A stretch of DNA of 64,000 nucleotides, from IMG/VR virus record IMGVR_UViG_3300013132_003882, positions 1 through 64,000 of that record, one strand, 5' to 3'. Every line of letters starts with the position of its first letter. Position 1 is the first letter of the stretch. The notes beneath the pieces were generated by a model. That model was not told where the DNA came from, did no database searches, and worked only from the letters and a program-made list of their open reading frames with translations. The position numbers and the translations under genes are program-made. This DNA comes from a virus. Shown piece by piece: positions 52,038 to 60,099 of this stretch.

Positions 52038-52085
52038 GGATTCAAGTTTCGTGGCGACTGCCGACATATTAAGAGCGTAAAATGA
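52038..52085 (+). pseudogene. Orphaned original 3' end of the SWIM gene
   Basis: An in-frame stretch encoding GFKFRGDCRHIKSVK and a stop that overlaps the ATG of the next gene, cut off from its 5' part by the endonuclease insertion. Confidence 0.78.
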
Positions 52086-52423
52086 TTGATTGGCAAACCA
52101 AAGATCTGCGAAACATGGGCATGGAATTGAGCCTGGGCACACAAGAAAGCATTGAAAACTATCTTGTGCTTGGATGGGCTCCAGGCGGATATTTGGAAGA
52201 CATGTTTGCACACGATTACGAACGTGCGTTTGCCTGTGCAGACACTGCCAATCGACAAACCATCTGGTTACTATGGCATTGGATAAGAGAATCGGCACCA
52301 CCACTGTGCCAGGGCAGTTACAAAGCCATTAAGATGTGGCGTGATGATCTTGGTGGCTGCAGAACGGATTACGTAAAAGGTTTGGAACAGAAAGCAATTT
52401 GGCAAAAGTTGAGCACTGGGTAA
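52082..52423 (+). CDS. Hypothetical protein, 113 aa
   Basis: The ATG overlaps the stop of the orphaned SWIM tail, showing the old operon order. The product is Trp-rich with several Cys (ACADT, LCQGS, GGCRT). It ends just before a strong terminator. The function is unknown. Confidence 0.7.
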   Translation: MIDWQTKDLRNMGMELSLGTQESIENYLVLGWAPGGYLEDMFAHDYERAFACADTANRQTIWLLWHWIRESAPPLCQGSYKAIKMWRDDLGGCRTDYVKGLEQKAIWQKLSTG

Positions 52424-52426
52424 CAA

Positions 52427-52455
52427 GAAAGTCCCTTTCGGGACTTTCATTTTTT
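52427..52455 (+). terminator. Bidirectional terminator
   Basis: GAAAGTCCC-TTTC-GGGACTTTC then ATTTTTT, placed between converging genes. Confidence 0.88.
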
Positions 52456-52681
52456 ACGCGGCGTCTACAAACTTTTTAAGTTCTTCGGCCTTGGCCACTA
52501 TATCCGTACTTGACGGAAAATCAGGCAAGGTTGGGAACGGATGACTTTCCCGGTTGGCATCAGTTAACTTGGAATGGTATTCCTGTAATTTGGCTTCACG
52601 GGTTTGGTAAATTGGCGTTTGAAGAATTTCTTTGGCCAGGTTCAGAAGTTCGAGACGGATCTCGTAAGGTGTTTTGCTCAT
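52454..52681 (-). CDS. Conserved small phage protein, 75 aa
   Basis: It starts MSKTPYEIRLELLNLAKEIL and is helical. Similar proteins occur in T4-like aquatic phages with no known role. AAAGGAG precedes the ATG, and CTAAATATT lies further upstream on the minus strand. Confidence 0.7.
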   Translation of the reverse strand: MSKTPYEIRLELLNLAKEILQTPIYQTREAKLQEYHSKLTDANRESHPFPTLPDFPSSTDIVAKAEELKKFVDAA

Positions 52682-52849
52682 ATTTTTCTCCTTTGTGTGT
52701 ATGTGTGTCTAAACGAGCTGTGACTTTCATCACGCAAATATTTAGTTTGGCAAAACTGATACTCAAAATTTCTTGCATTGTAATACAGACCCATGTATAC
52801 TTGTGGAATGCTGTTGTTTATGACAGCTATTTTTAAAAGGAACTTTTTT

Positions 52850-53116
52850 ATGACTATCAATCCAGGAACTAAAACCTACAAACTGTTTTCCGCTCTCAGC
52901 AACGGCGAACGTGTCAGTGCCAGCCAAGCCCACAAGCGTTTTGGCATCAAGAACATTTCGGCTGAAGTCAGCCGTGTTCGTCAAGCAGGTTTTGCTGTGT
53001 ATGCCAACACACGCCGGGCTGGCAATGGTGTTCAAGTGACCGAGTATCGCATTGGTGCTCCAAGCCGCAAATTGGTTGCCGCTGGTTATCGAGCCATGGC
53101 ACTTGGTTTGGTCTAA
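52850..53116 (+). CDS. Winged-helix-like DNA-binding protein, 88 aa
   Basis: The segment LFSALSNGERVSASQAHKRF...ISAEVSRVRQAGF fits a helix-turn-helix followed by a wing (NGVQVTEYRIG). It could be a transcription regulator of phage genes. The start at 52850 follows AAAAGGAAC; upstream in-frame ATGs lack a site. Confidence 0.72.
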   Translation: MTINPGTKTYKLFSALSNGERVSASQAHKRFGIKNISAEVSRVRQAGFAVYANTRRAGNGVQVTEYRIGAPSRKLVAAGYRAMALGLV

Positions 53117-53159
53117 ACCAACTCGCTGTCCAATTCACACTGGACACACATGACAAAAG

Positions 53160-53182
53160 CCCTGCAACTTGCAGGGTTTTTT
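53160..53182 (+). terminator. Rho-independent terminator
   Basis: CCCTGCA-ACT-TGCAGGG followed by six T, abutting the next promoter. A further stem TGTCCA/TGGACA lies at 53127-53146. Confidence 0.85.
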
Positions 53183-53183
53183 C

Positions 53184-53212
53184 TTGACCATTAATTCCGT
53201 TTCGTGTATAAT
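53184..53212 (+). promoter_or_regulatory. Early-type promoter, leaderless class
   Basis: TTGACC (53184-53189) and TATAAT (53207-53212), spacer 17; the ATG is 6 bases after the -10. Confidence 0.87.
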
Positions 53213-53218
53213 AAACGC

Positions 53219-53677
53219 ATGATTAAAGAACTCTTTCAACGTTGGCATCGGCACCGTGTGATCATGGACAGACTAAACGGCGAACCGTACCTGGAACGCT
53301 ACTATGTGTTCTTGAAAGACCGGAACCGATTCCCATTCAACATCTTTGTGCATAAGTTTTTGAAGTCTGATCCAGATGATGTGCATGATCATCCCTGGCC
53401 CTACTTTACCATTATATTGAAGGGTGGCTACTATGAGTGGACGCCGCAGTTCAACGCACAAGGTCAAAAGATCAACGAAGTTGCTCGTTGGTGCAGTGCC
53501 GGATCGTTTCGCTGGGCTGGTGCCCGCACCTATCACAGAATTGAACTGGATCCTGAAGTGGAATGTTGGACCCTGTTCGTGCCCGGCATCAAACAACGTG
53601 ACTGGGGATTCCTGGTCCGAGATCAATGGGTGCAGTGGCAAGAATACTTGAACATGCGTAAAAGTCAACAAACTTGA
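53219..53677 (+). CDS. Cupin-like protein, 152 aa
   Basis: The segment DDVHDHPWPYFTIILKGGYYEW matches cupin motif 1 (HxH...G), and TYHRIEL matches motif 2 His. Such barrels are often metal enzymes or sugar binders. It is leaderless from a dedicated promoter. The substrate is unknown. Confidence 0.73.
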   Translation: MIKELFQRWHRHRVIMDRLNGEPYLERYYVFLKDRNRFPFNIFVHKFLKSDPDDVHDHPWPYFTIILKGGYYEWTPQFNAQGQKINEVARWCSAGSFRWAGARTYHRIELDPEVECWTLFVPGIKQRDWGFLVRDQWVQWQEYLNMRKSQQT

Positions 53678-53687
53678 AAGTAAATAA

Positions 53688-54095
53688 ATGGAAAACATAG
53701 GACAGTTCATGATGGAATTTGGCGACTTCTTGATTTACTTTGGCATTGGTTGGTTGATCTTCAGCATTGTGTTGAGTGTGTCGGAATTCCTATTGCGTCG
53801 ACACATTGAACAGTCAATGGAATCAGAGCTCACAGGAGTGGGCCAGGCCTTGGATGAGGAGCGGTTGATTGCACTTACTGTGGAAGTTGACCAAGATCAG
53901 TATTTTTGTTATAATAGCATCACAAAAGATTTTGTGTGTCAGGGTTCGGACTTGAAAGAAATACGTGACCGGTTTCGTGCTAGGTATCCCGACAAGGATG
54001 CGGCCATTTATGATGGTGACAAGACAGCAGTGGCCGTGTTGAAATCACAAATCAAAGAATTAAAGAAACAAAATGAAAATAGCATTGGTATCTGA
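53688..54095 (+). CDS. Membrane-anchored protein, 135 aa
   Basis: One transmembrane helix (about 11-33) is followed by a soluble charged domain (VDQDQYFCYNS... KEIRDRFRARYPDKDAAIY). An internal promoter lies in its coding sequence. It overlaps the phosphoesterase gene by 23 bases. The function is unknown. Confidence 0.68.
   Translation: MENIGQFMMEFGDFLIYFGIGWLIFSIVLSVSEFLLRRHIEQSMESELTGVGQALDEERLIALTVEVDQDQYFCYNSITKDFVCQGSDLKEIRDRFRARYPDKDAAIYDGDKTAVAVLKSQIKELKKQNENSIGI
53887..53915 (+). promoter_or_regulatory. Early-type promoter inside a coding region
   Basis: TTGACC (53887-53892) and TATAAT (53910-53915), spacer 17, within the 135-aa gene. It would transcribe the phosphoesterase and following genes. 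Confidence 0.7.
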
Positions 54096-54906
54096 CGTAC
54101 ACCTAGAATTTGGTGACCTAGACTTTGAAAACGACAGCGGCGCTGACGTGCTGATCCTGGGTGGTGACATTTGCATTGCCAACGATATGGCACAACGTGA
54201 TCCTTACAACACCATGGGCGAACAATATCGTAGCAACCGATTCCATGACTTCTTTCAACGGTGCTGTGCCCGTTTCCCACATGTGATTTTCATTGTGGGC
54301 AATCACGAACACTATCATGGTGACTTTGCCAAGACTGTGCCGCACTTTCGAGATGTCTTGGGCTACTTGCCCAACCTGCACATCCTGGACAAAGAAACCT
54401 GGGTGCTGGATGACATCACGTTCATTGGTGGCACGTTGTGGACTAACATGAACCGGCGAGATAACCGTACCTTGCATGACATCTCACGCATGATGAACGA
54501 TTTCCGTTGTGTGGACAACAGTGCCAAAACTGAAGATCATCGCGGCTGGCCAGGGCGTTTTACCACTACAGATGCGGCTGACGATCATGATGCCATGGTG
54601 GCATTCATTGACCAAACCATTGCAGCCAATCCTGCTGGACGCTATGTTGTGGTGGGGCACCACTCACCAAGTCGCCGGAGCACTCATCCCAGGTACAAGG
54701 ATCAGTTTGTCATGAATGGTGGCTACAGCAGTGAACTGGATGACTTTATCCTTGATCATCCACAGATCCGGTTGTGGACACATGGTCACACACATGAAGA
54801 TTTTGATTACCAGATTGGGTCATGCCGAATCTTGTGCAACCCACGTGGCTATATCAACTATGAAGAAAGGGCAGACTCATGGCGCCTGAAAACAGTGGAA
54901 GTATAA
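54073..54906 (+). CDS. Calcineurin-like metallophosphoesterase, 277 aa
   Basis: Motifs in order: SDVHLE, LGGDICI, VGNHEHYHG, VVGHHSPS and THGHTHE, which give a full two-metal site. It is related to many phage serine/threonine phosphatase-like or nuclease-like enzymes; the substrate is unclear. It is the second of three metallophosphoesterases in the window and is distinct from PlcP. Confidence 0.87.
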   Translation: MKIALVSDVHLEFGDLDFENDSGADVLILGGDICIANDMAQRDPYNTMGEQYRSNRFHDFFQRCCARFPHVIFIVGNHEHYHGDFAKTVPHFRDVLGYLPNLHILDKETWVLDDITFIGGTLWTNMNRRDNRTLHDISRMMNDFRCVDNSAKTEDHRGWPGRFTTTDAADDHDAMVAFIDQTIAANPAGRYVVVGHHSPSRRSTHPRYKDQFVMNGGYSSELDDFILDHPQIRLWTHGHTHEDFDYQIGSCRILCNPRGYINYEERADSWRLKTVEV

Positions 54907-55088
54907 AAAACTGGTTGCGTTATTCGGGATTCAGTGTTATAATAGTAGGAAATCCTTGTCATTGGAGTCCCTTGCCCTGGGCTCGACAGGAACCCAATGA
55001 TGGATGGCCCAGTCCCAACGAACGCACATACAGTGTGGGTTGGATTTTTTTAACAGTTAGAATATGGATTGATGATGGAACCTGGTAA
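54879..55088 (+). CDS. Hypothetical protein, 69 aa
   Basis: It overlaps the phosphoesterase end by 28 bases. It contains WSPLPWARQEP, akin to LPLPWAR at 43868, and a hydrophobic C-terminal half. The early part also contains a promoter-like sequence, so the start is uncertain. Confidence 0.55.
   Translation: MAPENSGSIKNWLRYSGFSVIIVGNPCHWSPLPWARQEPNDGWPSPNERTYSVGWIFLTVRIWIDDGTW
54915..54943 (+). promoter_or_regulatory. Possible internal promoter TTGCGT-17-TATAAT
   Basis: A perfect -10 with a weaker -35 lies inside the 69-aa gene. Confidence 0.45.
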
Positions 55089-55281
55089 TTCTAAAACCCG
55101 TTTTGATCTTGAACAAGAGATCATGTCAGCATGGCAAGTGCTGGAGGATATCAAGATGCTGAAAACTCGCCAAGGCGTCACCGCCGAAGATTGGGATGCT
55201 GTGATTCGATTGTATCAACACAGATTTGAAACCCTGTTTGAAACTTTTGAACACTGCATTCGAACCGGCAACGTACTGTGA
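55075..55281 (+). CDS. Hypothetical protein, 68 aa
   Basis: A helical acidic protein starting MEPGNSKTRFDLEQEIMSAW, resembling small conserved proteins of T4-like phages. Two earlier in-frame ATGs exist at 55069 and 55072. The 3' end overlaps the next GTG start. Confidence 0.68.
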   Translation: MEPGNSKTRFDLEQEIMSAWQVLEDIKMLKTRQGVTAEDWDAVIRLYQHRFETLFETFEHCIRTGNVL

Positions 55282-55475
55282 GTCTACAAATTACCCTGTC
55301 ACGTGATCAAGTATCAAAAGTGGCCACATGGCTGGCTTTGAACGATCACGTCACACAGGTCCGAATTGTTGAAAAAAGCACCACAGGCATTGGCTGGGAT
55401 CACATAGTGTATTTCATGGACAAAAACAATCGAACATGGAATGAAATGGACATAACTGATGTGTCAACTTGGTAA
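55278..55475 (+). CDS. Hypothetical protein, 65 aa
   Basis: A GTG start overlaps the previous stop. A short beta-rich product ending NEMDITDVSTW. Unknown. Confidence 0.62.
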   Translation: MSLQITLSRDQVSKVATWLALNDHVTQVRIVEKSTTGIGWDHIVYFMDKNNRTWNEMDITDVSTW

Positions 55476-55484
55476 GGAGCAATC

Positions 55485-55574
55485 ATGATTGAAGTAATTG
55501 TGATTACAGTGATATTGGTGGCAGTGATGTGGTTTATAATAAAAACCATAGAAAACATGAGAGACGATGAATGA
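55485..55574 (+). CDS. Single-pass membrane peptide, 29 aa
   Basis: AAGGAGCAATC precedes the ATG. The first 20 residues form one hydrophobic helix, and the tail is charged (ENMRDDE). The stop overlaps the next ATG (ATGA). Confidence 0.6.
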   Translation: MIEVIVITVILVAVMWFIIKTIENMRDDE

Positions 55575-56257
55575 AAATTTATAAATCTAATTATCGCAAC
55601 CATTGGGTGTCACCCTACACCATCTTGGAACGGGTGTGTTTTTGGGAACGGGATCGAGACCGCATTTACAATCTTGACGATGATCCAAAAAATCCCTACG
55701 AACGTTGGGTTCGCTGGCTCACTCCGGTGTGTGGTGCTTGGAACTGGTTCTTGGATCGAGTGCATCCACAGATCAACTATGTTCGAATCGATCGCTATGA
55801 TACCTGGAGCATGGATTCGACCTTGGCAGACATTGTGTTGCCCATGTTGCGACAACTGCAAGCCACCAAGCATGGTGCACCATTTGTGGACGATGAAGAT
55901 GTGCCTGATGACCTTAAAAGCACTGCCGCACCACCAAAAGAAAATGAATGGGATACTGATGAAAATCATCACAAACGCTGGGACTGGGTCCTGGACGAAA
56001 TGATCTTTGCTTTTGAGTGCAAAGTGCAAGACAACTGGACCGAACAGTATTACTCAGGTGAGGCAGACTATCAGTTCAAAAAGTTGGACAAAACTCACTT
56101 CAATCCCATTACACAAAAACACGAAGGTCTCAGTGAAATGGTGGAAGGGCCCAACCACACACAGACTGTGGACTGGGATGGTATGAAAGCCCAACAAGCC
56201 CGCATCACCAATGGTTTCCGTTTGTTTGGCCTGTACTATGAGGCACTGTGGGACTGA
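55571..56257 (+). CDS. Hypothetical protein, 228 aa
   Basis: A Trp/Asp-rich soluble protein with segments such as RIDRYDTWSMDSTLADIVLP and DWVLDEMIFAFECKV, seen in uncharacterised proteins of large aquatic phages. No catalytic motif was found. It is coupled on both sides. Confidence 0.7.
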   Translation: MKIYKSNYRNHWVSPYTILERVCFWERDRDRIYNLDDDPKNPYERWVRWLTPVCGAWNWFLDRVHPQINYVRIDRYDTWSMDSTLADIVLPMLRQLQATKHGAPFVDDEDVPDDLKSTAAPPKENEWDTDENHHKRWDWVLDEMIFAFECKVQDNWTEQYYSGEADYQFKKLDKTHFNPITQKHEGLSEMVEGPNHTQTVDWDGMKAQQARITNGFRLFGLYYEALWD

Positions 56258-56532
56258 TGTTTGGCACAGGATACAATGATCATCGAGCCCAACTGGGCTA
56301 TTCTGTAAGAACTCAGGCCGAAGTGGATCAAGCATTTTATGGTCGTGCTCAATGGCGTGAACAGTTTGCATGGTGGCCACATCGATGTGCGATCTCAGGT
56401 CGTTGGTGCTGGATGAACTTTCACTATCAAGGTCAGGCAGTGTGGACTGGACCCGGTGACGATGCGGTAGAAGTTCGTTGGCATGATTGCCATGAGCATT
56501 TGATTTGGACACTAAAGGGTCCACACGGATGA
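56257..56532 (+). CDS. Hypothetical protein, 91 aa, Trp-rich
   Basis: Coupled by TGATG to the previous gene and by ATGA to the following radical SAM gene. It has many Trp and His (WPHRCAIS, RWHDCHEHLIW), possibly metal binding. Unknown. Confidence 0.65.
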   Translation: MFGTGYNDHRAQLGYSVRTQAEVDQAFYGRAQWREQFAWWPHRCAISGRWCWMNFHYQGQAVWTGPGDDAVEVRWHDCHEHLIWTLKGPHG

Positions 56533-57146
56533 AAATAATTCGGGTCGAACCCATTACCCCCATGATCTCCTTGAGCTGGATGTTGGGCACCAGGTGCAAC
56601 TATGATTGCATGTATTGTCCTAGTACATTACATGACACAACCAGTAAACATCCAGATCTGAATAAGTTAATTCAAACATGGGATAATTTTTATCAACGCA
56701 CCAAGGATCGACAAATACCTTACAAAATATCGTTCACTGGTGGGGAAGTTACTGCCAATCGTAGTTTTTTACCGTTACTAAAATACATCCGTAATAACAA
56801 TTTTAATATTGGACAAATCCTAGTGACAACCAACGGCAGTGCAAGTAAAAATTATTATGCAAAATTAGCAGCATTGGTTGATGCCATCAGCTTTAGTACG
56901 CACAGTGAATTTTTCAACGAACAAGAATTTTTTAACAAAGTAAGTATCATACATCAAATCATGATTCGGCCAGAAAAAAGTGTGCATGTCAACATCATGG
57001 ACGAATCATGGAATCAAAAAAGAATTCCTGTATATCAATCTTGGCTAGATCAACGTGGTATCAGTTACTCTGTAAATGCAATTGATTATTCCCAACAAAT
57101 TCGCAATGTAGCTGTTCAACAAGGGGTAACAAATCTTGTGGCCTAA
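56529..57146 (+). CDS. Radical SAM core protein (split enzyme, N part)
   Basis: The 205-aa product has CNYDCMYC (CX3CX2C) near residue 23, SFTGGEVT (SAM-binding GGE) and VTTNGS. It covers most of the core barrel, then stops. The next frame continues with a Cys-rich SPASM-like part. It may be a natural two-gene enzyme or a frame break. It is AT-rich compared with the genes before it. Confidence 0.8.
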   Translation: MKIIRVEPITPMISLSWMLGTRCNYDCMYCPSTLHDTTSKHPDLNKLIQTWDNFYQRTKDRQIPYKISFTGGEVTANRSFLPLLKYIRNNNFNIGQILVTTNGSASKNYYAKLAALVDAISFSTHSEFFNEQEFFNKVSIIHQIMIRPEKSVHVNIMDESWNQKRIPVYQSWLDQRGISYSVNAIDYSQQIRNVAVQQGVTNLVA

Positions 57147-57444
57147 CAAAGATCATGACAATCATAATTGCACAGTGACCGAAATATCGGGTCAACAACG
57201 CCGTGTATATGCCAACTGGCTACACAACAACAAATTAGACCACTGGCGTGGATGGCGCTGCGACGCAGGAGCCACACGATTTTATATTGACGCTAATTTT
57301 GATGTTTGGAGTGGAGAATGCAAAAATGATTTCTTAGGCAACATATTTACAGAATGGCAAATAAAAAACAACACAATTTGCCATCGTCAGACCTGTACTG
57401 GCGGCACGGATGATTTAATGATAAAAAAATACCAACCGGAATAA
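57136..57444 (+). CDS. SPASM/twitch-like C-terminal domain protein (split enzyme, C part)
   Basis: The TTG start at 57136 has AAGGGG about 10 bases upstream and overlaps the radical SAM stop in the +1 frame. The 102-aa product has WRCDAGATRFYIDANFDVWSGEC and later CHRQTCTGG. These are Cys placements as in auxiliary-cluster SPASM domains that normally form one chain with the core. Confidence 0.7.
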   Translation: MWPNKDHDNHNCTVTEISGQQRRVYANWLHNNKLDHWRGWRCDAGATRFYIDANFDVWSGECKNDFLGNIFTEWQIKNNTICHRQTCTGGTDDLMIKKYQPE

Positions 57445-57447
57445 TCC

Positions 57448-57702
57448 ATGGGTGATAATGCATTTGAAAACATGACTGCAGACTTACTGGCCATTGATGC
57501 CAGAGTAGAACGCCGAAACAGCATCCCACCGGCAGAGTATGAAGCCTGGAAACGAGAGTTTACATTTGAAGGCATCCGGGGCACAAGATACGGACAGAGT
57601 TTTTGCAATCATTTTGGCATCACAGACTATGTGCTGTTTTACAAAGTGGATTGGGCCAGTGCTGACCAACACATAAGGATGCAGTATCTTGTACAGCCCT
57701 GA
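57448..57702 (+). CDS. Hypothetical protein, 84 aa
   Basis: It lies three bases after the SPASM-like gene. The product is soluble and charged. The end overlaps the next TTG start. Unknown. Confidence 0.62.
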   Translation: MGDNAFENMTADLLAIDARVERRNSIPPAEYEAWKREFTFEGIRGTRYGQSFCNHFGITDYVLFYKVDWASADQHIRMQYLVQP

Positions 57703-57916
57703 ACACACACATGGCCTGACCCTGCACTGGGCTCGGGACGACTACATGGAATTGTGGAACATGCGCATGGCTCGAGTAGTAGAACTGTTTGGCCTGCCGG
57801 GTGACAGATACATCACAGAAATCACACAAGATTACATGACCTTTTGGTTCCGCGACCCTAACGATGCACTGCTGTTTAGATTATGCCATGGACACAGTGA
57901 ACTACGTACGGCTTGA
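57689..57916 (+). CDS. Small FxF-motif protein, 75 aa
   Basis: A TTG start overlaps the previous gene. The C-terminal MTFWFRDPNDALLFRL belongs to a pattern (FxFxxPxxAxxFxL) shared with the proteins at 57888 and 59850. Unknown function. Confidence 0.6.
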   Translation: MYSPEHTHGLTLHWARDDYMELWNMRMARVVELFGLPGDRYITEITQDYMTFWFRDPNDALLFRLCHGHSELRTA

Positions 57917-58112
57917 TTGCGGTGCCCAACAGGCCTTGGCCCTCAAGCATCAGTTGGATCTTGATGGGCTCATAGTGAACCAAGACTACACCTGGCGCTA
58001 CGAAAAGCCAGTGTATGACAACTTTGCCTGGACAGAAAGTGAAGTCAACCATGTGACATTTACTTTTCGTAATCCTGCACTGGCCACGTTCTATAAACTC
58101 AAATGGTCATAA
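57888..58112 (+). CDS. Small FxF-motif protein, 74 aa
   Basis: The C-terminus [18 protein letters not shown] repeats the pattern of its neighbour. The start [10 protein letters not shown] overlaps the previous gene. Likely a tandem paralogue. Confidence 0.62.
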   Translation: MDTVNYVRLDCGAQQALALKHQLDLDGLIVNQDYTWRYEKPVYDNFAWTESEVNHVTFTFRNPALATFYKLKWS

Positions 58113-58120
58113 CTAATAAT

Positions 58121-59053
58121 ATGACAATCACAAGCCAAGACAATTTTAAACACAAAATCCACAACAATAAAATGATTGAGCCTAGAGACTGGATGCCCGA
58201 TCAGTATCGGCGTACTCTAATTAGACAAATAAGTCAACATGCACACAGTGAGGTTGTGGGCATGTTGCCCGAAGGAGACTGGATAGCACGGGCACCCAGT
58301 CTAAAACGCAAAGAAGTGTTGTTGGCCAAGGTACAGGATGAAGGCGGACACGGTCTGTATCTTTATTCAGCCGCAGAAACTCTGGGTGCCAGCAGAGATA
58401 GTTTGATTCAAGATCTTCATGCAGGCCTGGCCAAGTACTCAAGTATATTCAACTATCCTACCCTTACCTGGGCAGACGTGGGTGTGATAGGTTGGTTGGT
58501 GGATGGTGCTGCCATCATGAATCAAATACCCTTGTGCCGTTGCAGTTATGGACCTTATGCTAGAGCCATGATTCGCATTTGCAAGGAAGAAAGTTTTCAT
58601 CAACGTCAAGGCTATGACTTGTTGCTGACCATGATGACAGGCACTGACGAACAACGTGACATGGTACAAGATGCTGTGGACCGTTGGTGGTGGAAAACTC
58701 TAACCATGTTTGGTCCACCTGATGCAGAGAGCACCAACAGTGAACAAGGCATGGCCTGGGGCATCAAACGTCATACCAACGATGACTTACGACAAAAGTT
58801 TGTAGATGCCACTGTGCCGCAGGCTGATTATCTTGGTGTCAAATTACCAGATCCAGATCTCAAATGGAATGACACTCGTAATCACTATGATTTTGGTGAA
58901 ATAGACTGGGCAGAATTTTGGCAAAATGTCAACGGCAACGGCCCTTGCAATGTTGAACGCCTTGAGGCTCGCAGCCAAGCCTATGAATCAGGTGCATGGG
59001 TGCGTGACGCAGCCATGGCCTATGCTGAAAAACAAAAAGAAAAACAACAATAA
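58121..59053 (+). CDS. paaA: Phenylacetyl-CoA epoxidase subunit PaaA
   Basis: PaaA is the catalytic diiron subunit that epoxidises phenylacetyl-CoA. The 310-aa product is nearly the length of E. coli PaaA (309) and very close in sequence: [55 protein letters not shown] and [10 protein letters not shown]. Expected iron ligands E44, E74, H77, D128, E157 and H160 are kept. No PaaB, C, D or E is seen, so it would need the host's other subunits. The start at 58121 gives the family N-terminus. Confidence 0.95.
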   Translation: MTITSQDNFKHKIHNNKMIEPRDWMPDQYRRTLIRQISQHAHSEVVGMLPEGDWIARAPSLKRKEVLLAKVQDEGGHGLYLYSAAETLGASRDSLIQDLHAGLAKYSSIFNYPTLTWADVGVIGWLVDGAAIMNQIPLCRCSYGPYARAMIRICKEESFHQRQGYDLLLTMMTGTDEQRDMVQDAVDRWWWKTLTMFGPPDAESTNSEQGMAWGIKRHTNDDLRQKFVDATVPQADYLGVKLPDPDLKWNDTRNHYDFGEIDWAEFWQNVNGNGPCNVERLEARSQAYESGAWVRDAAMAYAEKQKEKQQ

Positions 59054-59844
59054 TGAAATATCTAGCATTGATTTTTTTATTTGTGGCCACCACAGTGTTG
59101 GCTAGAGAACCCAGTGTTTACGTGTACAACGAAACCACGGACCGGATTGAACACCAACGCAACTCAACAGAGTTTCGCAGCATTGCCAGCATCACCAAGC
59201 TGATGACTGCCATGGTGGCCCTGGATCACAGCAAGGACCTGTTTCGTCGACTGCCACTCAACACCACTGTCCGAAGCAATCTGCCACGTGGTCAATACAC
59301 ACGTCAAGAACTTTTTGATGCCATGCTGGTACGATCGGACAACGCAGCCGCAGAAACTCTAGCCGCGGACTACCCTGGTGGTAGGAAAGAGTTCATATGG
59401 AAGATGAACCAACAGGCCCGAGAGTGGGGTATCAATGCTGTGTTTCGTGATCCCACTGGCCTGCATCCGGGCAACATGGCCACTGCTGGCGATGTGGGCC
59501 ACCTGGCTGTGTATGCCGCTGGCTACTGGGTCATACGTGATGCCAGTGTGAAAAAGACCGTGGCCTTTGAACGCAAATTCAAAAAGAAACTACGCAAAAT
59601 ACAACTCAACAACACCAACCGACCGCTGTTGATGGAGTTTGATGAGATCATTGCGTCAAAAACTGGATTTACCAACTCAGCCAGATATTGTGTCGCACTT
59701 GTGGTAGAGCATGAAAAACAACGGCGAGTGATTGTGGTGTTGGGAGAGCGCAACAAAAGCCGTAGAATGGACACAGTGCAAGACATCATGTACAATCATG
59801 TGCTGGATCAAAATTTGCAGGACCCTGGGTACATCAATAACTAA
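59053..59844 (+). CDS. D-alanyl-D-alanine endopeptidase (S11, PbpG-like)
   Basis: The 263-aa product has a signal peptide (1-17) and all three penicillin-binding motifs: SITK (46-49), SDN (95-97) and KTG (203-205). It would cut peptidoglycan cross-links in the periplasm. As the only murein hydrolase in the window it may help lysis or wall remodelling. It overlaps paaA by one base (TAATG). Confidence 0.93.
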   Translation: MKYLALIFLFVATTVLAREPSVYVYNETTDRIEHQRNSTEFRSIASITKLMTAMVALDHSKDLFRRLPLNTTVRSNLPRGQYTRQELFDAMLVRSDNAAAETLAADYPGGRKEFIWKMNQQAREWGINAVFRDPTGLHPGNMATAGDVGHLAVYAAGYWVIRDASVKKTVAFERKFKKKLRKIQLNNTNRPLLMEFDEIIASKTGFTNSARYCVALVVEHEKQRRVIVVLGERNKSRRMDTVQDIMYNHVLDQNLQDPGYINN

Positions 59845-59849
59845 AGTTG

Positions 59850-60086
59850 ATGCAACTGCAACAACCCCATGACACCATACGTCTCGGCGAAAGTTTCAAC
59901 CACGCACGGGAGATTGCCAGACCTTTTGGTCAAATTGATCGAATCATAGAGTGGTGCAAAACTGAACTTGTGGGCGACTGGCGTTGGCAGGTGATTACTA
60001 CCAGCAGTGACCGCGCCCCGGGACGCTATATTTTCTACTTTGACTCAGACCGAGACGCTGCCGCGTTTGCACTGTTCTGGTCCTAA
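59850..60086 (+). CDS. Small FxF-motif protein, 78 aa
   Basis: The C-terminus YIFYFDSDRDAAAFALFW shares the pattern of the proteins at 57689 and 57888. The ATG at 59850 follows TTG at 59847. The family function is unknown. Confidence 0.65.
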   Translation: MQLQQPHDTIRLGESFNHAREIARPFGQIDRIIEWCKTELVGDWRWQVITTSSDRAPGRYIFYFDSDRDAAAFALFWS

Positions 60087-60099
60087 TACTTTTTACTAC

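Larger units (their letters stand above)
51388..52085. mobile_element. Homing endonuclease insertion with duplicated target 3' end
   Basis: The interval is bounded by two diverged copies of the SWIM gene's 3' end. The left copy (51388-51438) encodes GFKFRSKCRHIEQLSK and the right remnant (52038-52085) encodes GFKFRGDCRHIKSVK. Both end in AAAATGAT, and the right one supplies the ATGA junction to the next gene. The element therefore replaced the target's tail on entry and left the original behind. Confidence 0.78.
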
